A stretch of DNA of 24,123 nt from an uncultured Solobacterium sp. (lineage in GTDB: Bacteria > Bacillota_I > Bacilli_A > Erysipelotrichales > Erysipelotrichaceae): contig URYK01000039.1 in assembly GCA_900552125.1 (NCBI GenBank), forward strand, positions 1-24,123, in the 5' to 3' direction. The translations under genes were made by a program, and so were the position numbers. Below the pieces are notes generated by a model. The model was given only the letters and a program-made list of their open reading frames with translations, was not told where the DNA came from and made no database searches. Positions 7,050-15,413 of this stretch are shown here, in pieces. Numbering within the stretch: the first letter of the stretch is position 1; each line of letters opens with the position of its first letter.

Positions 7050-8715
7050 AGATAGTTGAAAATGATGTCTCTGTTTGCTGAGTCTCATCACTTAATGTGA
7101 AATTACAGCGTTTAGCTTCTTCTATAATATTCATAATATGATCTGATACTCGTTCCACATCAGTTAAAATTTCTGAATAGATTACACAATCTTTAGCATC
7201 AACCTGTTTTTTCATTAATCGATCAATCTGAGCCTGACGATATGCTGCTGTTAATTCATCGATACGATCTTCAATACGTTCAATTTTTTCATAACATTCA
7301 TCTTGAGAATCTAAGCTATAAGTAGAAAGTAAAGAGAAGCTTTTTGATAGCAGTTCCGCAAGTTGATGTAATTCTTCTTCTATGTATTCAGAACTAGATA
7401 ATTTATATTCTTCATTTACAGAGTACTGAATGATGTTGATTGCATGATCGCCAATTCGTTCAATATCAGAGAAACAGCGATATAACGCATTACATGTTGT
7501 TGAGTCAGTTTCATTCATCTTTAAAGAACTAACTTTTGTCATATAGTTTGTAATCTCATAATTGATAAAGTCAATTCGTTTTTCACGTTTCATGATTTTT
7601 TCATAATTAAATGCATTACCACATAAGGCATCCATTGATTCTGCCAGATTTGTTTCCGCAAGCTGCAGCATTGCGATAGCTTCTTTACGAAGAGAATTGA
7701 TAGCGATAGGTACTGAACCAATATTGTCTTCATCTATAAAAGTAAGAGGAATATTGTAGTTCGCATCTTCAATTTCTTCAGGTTTAACTGGTAAAATGAT
7801 AGTAGGAAGTTTCGCAAGTTTATAGCCAAATGGAATCAGTAATAAAGTGGTCGCAATATTAAAGATTGTATGTGTATTGGCTATCTGTGCAGCAGGATTT
7901 GATGTAACTTGTTCCATCCAGCTTACAAATGGGACTATGTTGATGAAAATCATAAAGATAATAGTACCGATAATATTAAAAGATAAATGAATAATCGTTG
8001 CTCTTTTAGCGTTACGATTAGCACTTAGCGATGCAATTACAGCAGTAATACAAGTACCAATGTTCTGACCAAAGATAATGTAGATAGCACTGCTTAATGG
8101 AATTAGTCCACTTACCGCTAAAGCCTGCAATATACCAACAGATGCAGAAGAACTTTGTATTAATGCGGTAAATCCAGCACCTAATAAGATTGCAAGTATA
8201 GGATTGGAAATAGTTGTCATTGCGTTAATGAAAACTTCGCTATCCTGTAATGGAACCATCGCATTTTTCATCATATCCATACCAATGAATAGGATACCTA
8301 ATCCTGCAAAAATTTCTCCAATAGAATTGATTTTTTTACCTTTTATGAATGTAACTAATACGACACCAAAGATGGCGACAAGTGGTGCGATTTTTGAAGC
8401 ATCTAAGGCAATCAGCTGCCCAGTGATCGTTGTACCAATATTAGCTCCCATAATGATCCATACTGCCTGGTTTAAAGTCATAAGCTGTGAGTTTACAAAT
8501 CCTACAACCATAACAGTAGTTGCAGAAGAACTCTGTATTACCGCAGTAATAGCAGCTCCAACAATAATACCTAGGAAGCGGTTGCTTGTTAATTTTTCTA
8601 GAATGGCTTTCATACGATCGCCAGCAGCACCTTCTAATCCTATGCTCATCATATGCATACCATAAAGGAATAGTGCTAATCCTCCTAGTAATGATAAAAA
8701 AATTTCAAACGTCAT
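7048..8715 (-). CDS. Na+/phosphate cotransporter with C-terminal PhoU-like domain (NptA/YjbB type), paralog 1
   Basis: This 555-residue inner-membrane symporter takes up inorganic phosphate with Na+. It has the duplicated Na/Pi-cotransporter repeat, each copy carrying the QSSSA signature: QSSSAT at 61-66, and ALIQSSSAS in the second half. GANIGTTITGQ and GQNIGTCIT are the matching helix-break motifs. About 310 residues of membrane domain are followed by a helical PhoU-like region (about 340-545). PhoU repeats include the RCFSDIERIGDHAINI and TDVERVSDHIMNI motifs with conserved Asp/His. Start: AGGAGG, then 7 nt, ATG. It is monocistronic with its own promoter and terminator, and is a close paralog of the gene upstream with identical length. 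Confidence 0.93.
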   Translation of the reverse strand: MTFEIFLSLLGGLALFLYGMHMMSIGLEGAAGDRMKAILEKLTSNRFLGIIVGAAITAVIQSSSATTVMVVGFVNSQLMTLNQAVWIIMGANIGTTITGQLIALDASKIAPLVAIFGVVLVTFIKGKKINSIGEIFAGLGILFIGMDMMKNAMVPLQDSEVFINAMTTISNPILAILLGAGFTALIQSSSASVGILQALAVSGLIPLSSAIYIIFGQNIGTCITAVIASLSANRNAKRATIIHLSFNIIGTIIFMIFINIVPFVSWMEQVTSNPAAQIANTHTIFNIATTLLLIPFGYKLAKLPTIILPVKPEEIEDANYNIPLTFIDEDNIGSVPIAINSLRKEAIAMLQLAETNLAESMDALCGNAFNYEKIMKREKRIDFINYEITNYMTKVSSLKMNETDSTTCNALYRCFSDIERIGDHAINIIQYSVNEEYKLSSSEYIEEELHQLAELLSKSFSLLSTYSLDSQDECYEKIERIEDRIDELTAAYRQAQIDRLMKKQVDAKDCVIYSEILTDVERVSDHIMNIIEEAKRCNFTLSDETQQTETSFSTI

Positions 8716-8755
8716 GATTCATCCTCCTGTTCGATTGAGTCACGAACATAAGTTT

Positions 8756-8870
8756 AGTATATAAGGAAATTGACAGAACTACAATACTAGTTTGTTAATT
8801 TTTTGTTAATATTTAACAGAATTTTTTTATAATTGCTATAATTTGGCTATATTTGTTAATAAATTGTTAA
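8756..8870 (-). promoter_or_regulatory. Promoter of paralog 1 with four PHO-box-like half-sites
   Basis: On the minus strand TTGTAG (8779-8784), a 17-bp spacer and TATACT (8756-8761) form the core promoter. Upstream are four exact TTAACA hexamers (TGTTAA on the plus strand) at 8793, 8804, 8854 and 8865, arranged as two pairs with an 11-bp period. The inner pair would lie at about -44 to -60. Direct TTAACA-type repeats with 11-bp period are the known PhoP binding pattern in Bacillus. Together with the phosphate transporter downstream this suggests induction on phosphate limitation; binding itself is inference. Confidence 0.65.
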
Positions 8871-8912
8871 TTATTATTGACAAAATGAACTGTTCAATCA
8901 TCTAGCAAATAA

Positions 8913-8951
8913 TAAAAAAAGCTCATACATTGTTTATAGTATGAACTTTTT
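8913..8951 (-). terminator. Terminator of the second Na+/Pi symporter gene
   Basis: A 13-bp stem with one mismatch (8916-8928 with 8939-8951) is followed on the minus strand by T7. It begins about 13 nt after the stop codon. Confidence 0.8.
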
Positions 8952-8963
8952 ATTATTAAGTAT

Positions 8964-10631
8964 TTATGCTTCTTGTAAAGCCTGCATATTCTGCAGTTCT
9001 TCATCGTTTAATGTAAAGCTGCAGCGACGGCACTCTTCAATTATGTTCATAATATGATCGCTTACACGTTCAATATCTGTCATTATTTCAGAGTAAATTA
9101 CACAATCTCTAGCATGAATTTTCTTTTGAACCATACGTTCAATCTGACGATTTCTAAATTCAACAGTAAGTTCATCGATTCTTTGTTCAATACGTTCGAT
9201 TTTTTCTAGACTTTCATCCTGAGATTCTAAACGGTTAGTATATAATAACTGGAAACTCTTGTTTAATAGTTCTTCCAGCTGCAATAATTCTTCTTTAACA
9301 CTATCTATGTTTTGAAGCTGTTCTTCAGGTACTTTTACATATTGTACGATATTCATCGCATGATCTCCAATACGCTCGATATCTGCAAAACATTTATATA
9401 GTGCATTAATTGTATTAGAATCTGTTGTGTTCATTGGAAGTGTTGAAACACTTGTCATATAATTTGAAATCTCATAATTGATATAATCGATTCGTTTTTC
9501 TTTCTTTTCAATATCTTCAATAGAAATATCTTCTTTTAAGATTGCATGAATTGCTTGTGTGACATTAGTCTGAGCAATTTTTAACATAGCCAATGCTTCT
9601 TTTCTTAAAGAAGAAATTGCGATTGGTACACTACCAATGTTGTTTTCATCAACAAAAGCAAGCGGCAGCAATACTTCGTCTTTTTGGAATTCTTCTTCGC
9701 GAATTGGTAAGATGATTTGTGCAAGACGTGCTAACTTAGTACCAAATGGCAATAAAATCAAGGTTGTCACAACATTAAAGATAGTATGTGTATTCGCTAT
9801 CTGTGCTGCTGGATTTGAAGTAATATTGCACATCCAATCAACAAATGGGAAGATGTGAATAAAGCAGAAGAACAGAATTGTTCCTATAATATTAAAGGAC
9901 AAATGGATAATCGTAGTACGTTTAGCGTTACGATTTGCACTTAATGAAGCTAATACAGCTGTAATACATGTACCGATATTTTGACCAAAAATAATATATA
10001 TTGAACTAGATAATGGAATTAAGCCGCTTAAAGCTAATGCCTGCAAGATTCCTACAGATGCACTGGAACTTTGTATCAGGGCAGTAAAACCTGCTCCCAA
10101 TAGAATTGCCAGAAGAGGGTTAGAAATAGATGTCATTGCCTCTAAGAACATAGGAGAATCTTTTAAAGGAGCCATTGCGTTTGACATCATATCCATACCA
10201 ATGAATAGAATACCTAAGCCTGCTAGAATATCTCCGATAGATGTAATCTGTTTCCCTTTAAGGAAAGTTGCCATGACAACCCCAATGATTGCAACTAGAG
10301 GAGCAATACGAGATGCATCTAAAGCAATTAGCTGTCCTGTTATCGTAGTACCGATATTAGCACCCATAATAATCCAAACAGCCTGGTTTAGTGACATTAG
10401 ACCACTGTTCACAAAGCCGACAACCATAACGGTAGTAGCAGAAGAACTCTGTATTACTGCGGTAATACCAGCTCCGACACAAACACCTAGAATACGGTTA
10501 CTTGTTAGTCTTTCTAGAATTGTTTTCATGCGGTCGCCTGCTGCTGTCTCAAGACCAACGCTCATCATATGCATTCCATATAGGAATAATGCAAGACCGC
10601 CTAGTAAGTTAAGAAAATTTTGAATAGACAT
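8964..10631 (-). CDS. Na+/phosphate cotransporter with C-terminal PhoU-like domain, paralog 2
   Basis: This 555-residue protein is clearly homologous along its whole length to the 555-residue protein encoded just downstream, with long identical stretches in the membrane part (for example AVWIIMGANIGTTITGQLIA). The QSSSAT and ALIQSSSAS signatures and the PhoU-like motifs (CFADIERIGDHAMNI, TDIERVSDHIMNI) are all present. The copies differ most in the linker between the membrane and PhoU parts (after residue 310) and at the C-terminus. The role is phosphate uptake across the cytoplasmic membrane; differing affinity or regulation of the two copies is possible but not visible. AAAGGA lies 10 nt before the ATG. 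It is monocistronic, with a promoter of the same architecture as its paralog. Confidence 0.93.
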   Translation of the reverse strand: MSIQNFLNLLGGLALFLYGMHMMSVGLETAAGDRMKTILERLTSNRILGVCVGAGITAVIQSSSATTVMVVGFVNSGLMSLNQAVWIIMGANIGTTITGQLIALDASRIAPLVAIIGVVMATFLKGKQITSIGDILAGLGILFIGMDMMSNAMAPLKDSPMFLEAMTSISNPLLAILLGAGFTALIQSSSASVGILQALALSGLIPLSSSIYIIFGQNIGTCITAVLASLSANRNAKRTTIIHLSFNIIGTILFFCFIHIFPFVDWMCNITSNPAAQIANTHTIFNVVTTLILLPFGTKLARLAQIILPIREEEFQKDEVLLPLAFVDENNIGSVPIAISSLRKEALAMLKIAQTNVTQAIHAILKEDISIEDIEKKEKRIDYINYEISNYMTSVSTLPMNTTDSNTINALYKCFADIERIGDHAMNIVQYVKVPEEQLQNIDSVKEELLQLEELLNKSFQLLYTNRLESQDESLEKIERIEQRIDELTVEFRNRQIERMVQKKIHARDCVIYSEIMTDIERVSDHIMNIIEECRRCSFTLNDEELQNMQALQEA

Positions 10632-10664
10632 AATTTTAAATTCCTTTCATTTGATTGCAGAGCT

Positions 10665-10779
10665 AGTATAAATAAATAAAGAGAAAGAAACAAGATAGAA
10701 TTGTAAAGGTTTTGTTAATTTTAATCATTTTAATTACTGAAATTTAATATTTCTTATCTTTTGTTAATACAATGTTAAA
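10665..10779 (-). promoter_or_regulatory. Promoter of paralog 2 with four PHO-box-like half-sites
   Basis: The minus strand has TTGTTT (10688-10693), a 17-bp spacer and TATACT (10665-10670). PHO-like hexamers lie at 10702 (TGTAAA on the plus strand, one mismatch), 10713, 10763 and 10774 (exact TGTTAA). Offsets from the -10 are identical to those at the paralog's promoter: the -35 at +23, then half-sites at +37, +48, +98 and +109. The intervening sequence is not conserved by eye, which supports selected spacing. Confidence 0.65.
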
Positions 10780-10808
10780 AAAATATAAACAAATTATAAA
10801 CAAGTATA

Positions 10809-10835
10809 TAAAAAACCGTCCACTTAAGTAGACGG
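10809..10835 (-). terminator. Terminator of the glutamine synthetase gene
   Basis: An 8-bp stem (10816-10823 with 10828-10835, one G-U pair in the minus-strand RNA, loop TTAA) is followed by T6. It lies 8 nt after the stop codon. Confidence 0.85.
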
Positions 10836-10842
10836 CTATATC

Positions 10843-12936
10843 TTATTGCATAGATAAGAACATATCATCATAGGTAGGGAATGGATAATGTTCTGAAGAG
10901 ATTGCTTCTTCTATTTCATCGATGATTTTACGTAATTCAGTCATTGAAGGAACTACGACATGATTTAGATATTGGGCTTTTTCCATATTATCAGGATATT
11001 CAGCACGATCATTCATTTTTTCTTTTAAATCATGATATACTTCATCAAATGTATTCAATAGAGAACATAGATGATTGATTTTTCTTTTATAATATGCATT
11101 TTCAACACCTAAAGAGTTTTGTGCATCTGTGTAGAATTTGATTTCTTTTACCAATGCAGGAAGAATATCTTTTTTACTTACATCAAGTAACGTTAATACT
11201 TCAGCTTTAACTGATTTTCGATATTCTTCAACTAGTATATCAACACGTGCTTCTAATTCTAAACGATTATAAACTTTATTGCGCTCAAACATCTGTACTG
11301 CTTTTTCATCAATTAAAGATGGAATGCTATCAATATAAGCTTTAATGTTTGGAAGACCACGAGCTTCTGCTTCTTTTATCCATTCTTCGCTATATCCATC
11401 TCCAGAGAATAAAATTTTAGAATGTTTACGCAGAATATCACGACAGATATCTAAAGATTTACGTCGGATATCATCAATATATTTCAAATTTTGAAGCTCA
11501 TCAGCAATTTCTCGTAAGGAATCAGCAACAATTGAATTTAATATGATATTAGTTGTAGAAGCACTACGGCTACTGCCAACCATACGGAATTCAAACTTGT
11601 TACCAGTGAATGCAAAAGGAGAAGTACGGTTACGATCACTTGTATCCTTAGGTACATAAGATAAATTTGCGATTGCATATGGCTGAGTTTCTACTTCAGG
11701 TTTAATTTCATGTTCACCATTCTTTAATTTCTCTAAAATGATTTCAAGTTCATCACCCATACAGATAGATACAACAGCAGGTGGTGCTTCATCTGCACCT
11801 AAACGATAATCGTTACCATAACAGCTTGCGGCCATGCGTAAAAGCTCAGGATAGGTATCTACTGCTTTGATAATAGCACATACGAATAATAAGAAACGGA
11901 TGTTTTCATGTGGGCGTTCCCCTGGTTCTAACAGATTTTGCCCATCGTCTGTTACTAATGACCAGTTGTTGTGCTTTCCACTGCCATTAACACCTTGGAA
12001 AGGCTTTTCGTGTAGAAGGCATGCCATCCCATGTTCATCTGCTTTTTTCTTTAAGACATCCATAATTAGCAGGTTTTGATCAACCGCAACATTGGCGTCA
12101 ATAAATAATGGAGCTATTTCAAACTGACAAGGAGCTACTTCGTTATGTTCTGTTTTTGCATAGATTCCCAACTTCCATAACTCTTCATCTACATCTTGCA
12201 TAAAGGCTTGAACACGAGTAGGTATTCTTCCGAAATAATGGCCACGGATATCCATGCTTTTTGGAGGCATAGAACCAAATAAAGTTCTTCCTGTATGAAT
12301 AAGATCTTTTCGTTGTAAATACTGTTTCTTATCAATTAGGAAATATTCCTGTTCAAGGCCAACCATAGCATTTACATGCTTAATGTCTTTATCTTTAAAT
12401 AAATTAACGATTCTAGTTGCCTGTGTGCTGATTGCTTCAGCTGACTTTAATAAAGGTGCTTTTTTATCCAATGTTTCACCGTTATAAGAAACAAATATAG
12501 TAGGAATACATAATACATTGTCTCGGATAAAAGCTGGTGAAGTACAATCCCAATATGTATAGCCTCTAGCTTCAAATGTCGCACGAAGTCCTCCGCTAGG
12601 AAATGATGAAGCATCGCCTTCACCTTTTATTAATGATTTCCCGCTAAAACGAGAAATAGGCTGATTGAAGTCTCCTGGTTCAATAAAGCTATCATGCTTT
12701 TCAGCAGTAGAACCAGTTAGTGGCTGAAACCAGTGTGTAAAATGTGTTGCACCCTTTTCCATAGCCCATGTTTTCATTGCATGTGCGATAGCATCAGCGG
12801 TAGGGCGATCTAGCGCATCTTCTTTGCGTGTAGCGGTTTTCCATTTTTTGTAGATTGGGTGAGGAAGGCATTCTTTCATGACCTGCTCACTAAATAGATT
12901 TATGCCAAAATCTTCAAAAGGATGTTTTTCTTTCAT
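10843..12936 (-). CDS. glnN: Glutamine synthetase type III (GSIII)
   Basis: This 697-residue enzyme makes glutamine from glutamate, ammonia and ATP. It is the large type III form, about 250 residues longer than GSI. The N-terminal GSIII-specific region starts with EDFGINLFSEQVM and has GATHFTHWFQPLTG near residue 60. The catalytic core shows the Glu-rich metal sites: GLEQEYFLID; EHNEVAPCQFEIAP, with the ammonia/glutamate pocket; and NGSGKHNNWSL, with the ATP/metal His. The arginine-bearing GSSRSASTTNII motif follows. A long helical C-terminal region is typical of GSIII. AGGAGG precedes the ATG. It is monocistronic, with no PII, GlnR or amt gene beside it, and divergent from rubrerythrin. It is cytoplasmic and likely dodecameric as in the family. 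Confidence 0.95.
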   Translation of the reverse strand: MKEKHPFEDFGINLFSEQVMKECLPHPIYKKWKTATRKEDALDRPTADAIAHAMKTWAMEKGATHFTHWFQPLTGSTAEKHDSFIEPGDFNQPISRFSGKSLIKGEGDASSFPSGGLRATFEARGYTYWDCTSPAFIRDNVLCIPTIFVSYNGETLDKKAPLLKSAEAISTQATRIVNLFKDKDIKHVNAMVGLEQEYFLIDKKQYLQRKDLIHTGRTLFGSMPPKSMDIRGHYFGRIPTRVQAFMQDVDEELWKLGIYAKTEHNEVAPCQFEIAPLFIDANVAVDQNLLIMDVLKKKADEHGMACLLHEKPFQGVNGSGKHNNWSLVTDDGQNLLEPGERPHENIRFLLFVCAIIKAVDTYPELLRMAASCYGNDYRLGADEAPPAVVSICMGDELEIILEKLKNGEHEIKPEVETQPYAIANLSYVPKDTSDRNRTSPFAFTGNKFEFRMVGSSRSASTTNIILNSIVADSLREIADELQNLKYIDDIRRKSLDICRDILRKHSKILFSGDGYSEEWIKEAEARGLPNIKAYIDSIPSLIDEKAVQMFERNKVYNRLELEARVDILVEEYRKSVKAEVLTLLDVSKKDILPALVKEIKFYTDAQNSLGVENAYYKRKINHLCSLLNTFDEVYHDLKEKMNDRAEYPDNMEKAQYLNHVVVPSMTELRKIIDEIEEAISSEHYPFPTYDDMFLSMQ

Positions 12937-12962
12937 AATACAAATCCTCCTATATTTAAGAT

Positions 12963-12993
12963 TTTATATTAATTTTCAAAATTTGTATACAAA
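12963..12993 (-). promoter_or_regulatory. Putative glnN promoter with 12-bp palindrome over the -35
   Basis: The minus strand has TTGTAT (12987-12992), an 18-bp spacer and TATAAA (12963-12968). A perfect palindrome TTTGTATACAAA (12982-12993) covers the -35. It does not match the GlnR consensus (TGTnA-N7-TnACA), so any regulator is unknown. Confidence 0.4.
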
Positions 12994-13124
12994 AAATAAA
13001 ATAAAAATAGAAAAAAATACAGAAAAATAGAAAAATATCGATAAATTTAATGAAAAAAATCAGTATTTATATATAAAAATGAAATTTATGTTTAATGATA
13101 AATAAATAAATATGAGAAAAAAGA

Positions 13125-13153
13125 ATGAAAAATATTAGAAAGTGGAGTATAAT
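13125..13153 (+). promoter_or_regulatory. Promoter of rubrerythrin
   Basis: A consensus TATAAT (13148-13153) lies 17 bp after a modest -35, ATGAAA (13125-13130). Transcription would start near 13160, leaving a leader of about 80 nt that contains a small perfect inverted repeat at 13185-13200. Confidence 0.55.
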
Positions 13154-13184
13154 GAAATTAGGAAATGTCTAAATCACTAAACTT

Positions 13185-13200
13185 ATCATATAAATATGAT
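13185..13200. repeat. Inverted repeat in the rubrerythrin leader
   Basis: ATCATAT (13185-13191) and ATATGAT (13194-13200) form a perfect 7-bp repeat with a 2-bp gap, about 25 bp downstream of the expected transcription start. It could be an operator. It does not match the PerR box (TTATAATnATTATAA) closely. Confidence 0.4.
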
Positions 13201-13242
13201 GTTTATGTGATATATGACGGATTGTTCAAGGAGGAAATAAAG

Positions 13243-13779
13243 ATGAATTTAAAAGGAACAAAAACTGAGAAAAATCTAAATGAAGCTTTTGCCGGCGAAT
13301 CTATGGCTAGAAACAAATACACATATTATGCATCAAAAGCTAAAAAAGATGGATATGTACAGATCGCCAATATTTTTGAACAGACTGCAAATAATGAAAA
13401 AGAACATGCAAAATTATGGTTTAAACTATTACATGGTGGTATGCCTGATACAGTAACAAACTTAAAAGATGCAGCAGCTGGTGAAAACTATGAGTGGACA
13501 GATATGTATGCTCGTATGGCAAAAGAAGCACGTGAAGAAGGATTTGATGATATTGCGGAAACAATGGAAGGTGTTTTAGCAATTGAAAAAACTCACGAAC
13601 AGCGCTATGCAGCATTATTAAACAATATTGAAGATGGAACTGTATTTGAAAAAGAGGAAGAAACTCTTTGGGAATGCTTAAACTGTGGTCATTTACACAC
13701 TGGTAAAACAGCTCCAGAAGTATGCCCTGTTTGTAACCATCCACGTTCTTATTTCGAAGTACGTAAAGAAAACTATTAA
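13243..13779 (+). CDS. Rubrerythrin
   Basis: This 178-residue cytoplasmic peroxide-reducing protein of anaerobes reduces H2O2 to water with electrons from rubredoxin or NADH. The start is ATG 13243, set by AAGGAGG 9 nt upstream; the in-frame ATG at 13165 has no ribosome binding site. The N-terminal ferritin-like diiron four-helix bundle shows E19 in [12 protein letters not shown]52 and H55 in NNEKEHA, E95/E98, and E115-H118 in AIEKTHEQR. The C-terminal rubredoxin-type domain has C145-x2-C148 and C161-x2-C164. Length and residues are all as expected for an active enzyme. It is monocistronic, ending at a clear terminator. A rubredoxin or NADH-rubredoxin reductase partner is not in the window. 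Confidence 0.95.
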   Translation: MNLKGTKTEKNLNEAFAGESMARNKYTYYASKAKKDGYVQIANIFEQTANNEKEHAKLWFKLLHGGMPDTVTNLKDAAAGENYEWTDMYARMAKEAREEGFDDIAETMEGVLAIEKTHEQRYAALLNNIEDGTVFEKEEETLWECLNCGHLHTGKTAPEVCPVCNHPRSYFEVRKENY

Positions 13780-13791
13780 TCAGATTTATTG

Positions 13792-13821
13792 TGCCATGGG
13801 ATAAAACCTGTGGCATTTTTT
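13792..13821 (+). terminator. Terminator of rubrerythrin
   Basis: A 9-bp stem (13792-13800 with 13807-13815, two G-U pairs, loop ATAAAA) is followed by T6. It lies 12 nt after the stop codon. Confidence 0.8.
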
Positions 13822-13892
13822 ATAGAAAACTAGAAGAAGACTCAAGATAAAGAAAAGTTACATAAAATTTATAAGTTGTTTACAAATCTGTA

Positions 13893-13920
13893 TTGTAAAA
13901 AGTTTTATTATGTGTAGAAT
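13893..13920 (+). promoter_or_regulatory. Putative promoter of the ktrBA operon
   Basis: TTGTAA (13893-13898), a 16-bp spacer and TAGAAT (13915-13920) are placed for a leader of about 80 nt. The leader is too short for a ydaO-type c-di-AMP riboswitch and I see no such fold. Confidence 0.5.
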
Positions 13921-14006
13921 ATATGGTAAGCATAAGTAATAATCTTATTGCGATAGAGAATATATTAGTATTCTATTTAATAGAAAAGGGAGTTAGGTTA
14001 TAGAAA

Positions 14007-15401
14007 ATGTCTAATTTAATTCATTCTGCTTTAGGGTTTAAAAAATTATCCCCTGCTCAGAAGATAGCGTTAAGTTTTTTATTTGTCATTCTAGTTGGAG
14101 CCTTCTTACTGACTATGCCATTTTCTAATAAAGATGGACAATTCCTGAATCCAATCGACGCATTGTTTATGGCAACTAGTGCAACTTGTGTTACAGGACT
14201 TGGCGTTGTGACAGTAGCTGATCAATTTAATCTATTTGGTCAGATTGTTATGATGATGTTGATTCAGGTTGGTGGATTAGGGTTAATGACATTTATGGCA
14301 ATCTTTATATTATTGCTGAAAAATCGATTATCGATTAATGAAAAGATCGCGATGAAAGAAATGCTGAATCAGGATCGTGTCATTAACATGAGAAAATTCT
14401 TATTGGATATTCTACGCTATACTTTATTCTTTGAGGCAATTGGTGCAATCCTTGTTTCGATTCGTATGATACCTCGATATGGTATTGCGGATGGTATCTT
14501 TAAGTCCATTTTCTTAGCAGTATCGGCATTCTGTAATGCTGGGTTTGATACTCTTGGGAGCGTTAGTCTTCAGGAATATGTGCATGACCCGCTAATCTGC
14601 TTGACGATTATGTCCTTAATTGTACTTGGAGGTTTAGGTTTTGCGGTATGGTTTGATATACGAGATAAAGTAAGACAGGTTTTACAGGGAAATCTTACAT
14701 GGAAAAAACTTCGACACTCATTATCATTTCATACAAAAATTGTATTATCAGTAACAGCGTTTTTGATTGTAGTGCCAGGTTTAATGATCATGGCTTTGGA
14801 ATATAATAATCCTTCAACAATGCAGGATTTCAATTTCTTTGAAAAACTGATGTCCGCAATGTTTGAATCAATCGCACTTAGAACAGCAGGGTTTACCTCT
14901 ATTAATTATGCGGGATTAGAACAAGCTACGGCATTACTGATGATGGTCGTTATGTTTATTGGTGGATCACCTGGAGGTACAGCAGGTGGTATTAAAACAA
15001 CGACTATGGCAGTTTTAGTGGTTTATCTTATTTCCTCTTTAAAAGGAAGAGAACATGCTGTTGTTTTACGTCGTAATATTCGTGAAAATATTGTTATTCA
15101 TGCTATGGGAGTGTTCTTTGTTAATTTGTTTGTTTTGTTTACAGGAATATTCTTATTGAATATTACAGAACAGCAGACTTTCATAAGTCTAAGCTTTGAG
15201 GCAGTCAGTGCCTTGGCTACTGTTGGTTCAAGTTTGGGGATTACCTCAAGTCTAACAGTCTGGGGAGAACTAATCATCATTTTCCTAATGTATGTAGGAC
15301 GTATAGGTATTTCTACATTTATTATTTCATTGATTAGAAATCGTCCGAAATCTTCGGCAAAAAAAGTATCGTATCCAAATGGCAATATAATTGTGGGATA
15401 A
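14007..15401 (+). CDS. ktrB: Potassium uptake channel subunit KtrB (TrkH family)
   Basis: This 464-residue membrane subunit of a Ktr K+ uptake system forms the K+ pore. It has four M1-P-M2 repeats, and all four selectivity-filter loops are visible with their central glycine: CVTGLGVV (about residue 64), FCNAGFDTL, RTAGFTSI and TVGSSLG. The M2C gate region is the glycine-rich GGSPGGTAGGIK stretch of the third repeat. Length is nearer KtrB/KtrD (about 450) than the longer TrkH. The ATG is the first possible start, since an in-frame TAG lies two codons upstream; its ribosome binding site (GGGAG at 14 nt) is unusually distant. Its stop is within the ribosome binding site region of the regulatory subunit gene downstream, so the two form an operon. 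Confidence 0.93.
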   Translation: MSNLIHSALGFKKLSPAQKIALSFLFVILVGAFLLTMPFSNKDGQFLNPIDALFMATSATCVTGLGVVTVADQFNLFGQIVMMMLIQVGGLGLMTFMAIFILLLKNRLSINEKIAMKEMLNQDRVINMRKFLLDILRYTLFFEAIGAILVSIRMIPRYGIADGIFKSIFLAVSAFCNAGFDTLGSVSLQEYVHDPLICLTIMSLIVLGGLGFAVWFDIRDKVRQVLQGNLTWKKLRHSLSFHTKIVLSVTAFLIVVPGLMIMALEYNNPSTMQDFNFFEKLMSAMFESIALRTAGFTSINYAGLEQATALLMMVVMFIGGSPGGTAGGIKTTTMAVLVVYLISSLKGREHAVVLRRNIRENIVIHAMGVFFVNLFVLFTGIFLLNITEQQTFISLSFEAVSALATVGSSLGITSSLTVWGELIIIFLMYVGRIGISTFIISLIRNRPKSSAKKVSYPNGNIIVG

Positions 15402-15413
15402 GGAGGAAATTTC

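Larger units (their letters stand above)
12937..13242. other. A-rich divergent intergenic region between glnN and rubrerythrin
   Basis: These 306 bp hold no convincing gene. They contain the two divergent promoters and a stretch (about 12991-13058) of A-tracts of 5-7 nt repeated roughly every 10-13 bp, which should make the DNA intrinsically curved. The only reading frame, an upstream extension of the rubrerythrin frame to 13165, has no ribosome binding site and I reject it. Confidence 0.6.

Noticed and set aside
8204..8665. 153-codon plus-strand open frame opposite the first Na+/Pi symporter
   Set aside because: It is the antisense of conserved membrane helices, has no ribosome binding site, and a similar shadow frame occurs opposite the paralog at 10201-10623.
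13165..13242. 26-codon N-terminal extension of rubrerythrin
   Set aside because: No ribosome binding site at ATG 13165, whereas ATG 13243 has AAGGAGG and gives the exact rubrerythrin N-terminus.
13421..13816. 131-codon minus-strand open frame opposite rubrerythrin
   Set aside because: Antisense to a conserved gene, begins inside its terminator, and the product is low-complexity His/Leu-rich.
13921..14006. c-di-AMP riboswitch before ktrB
   Set aside because: The leader after the likely start point is only about 80 nt and shows no conserved ydaO-type helices.
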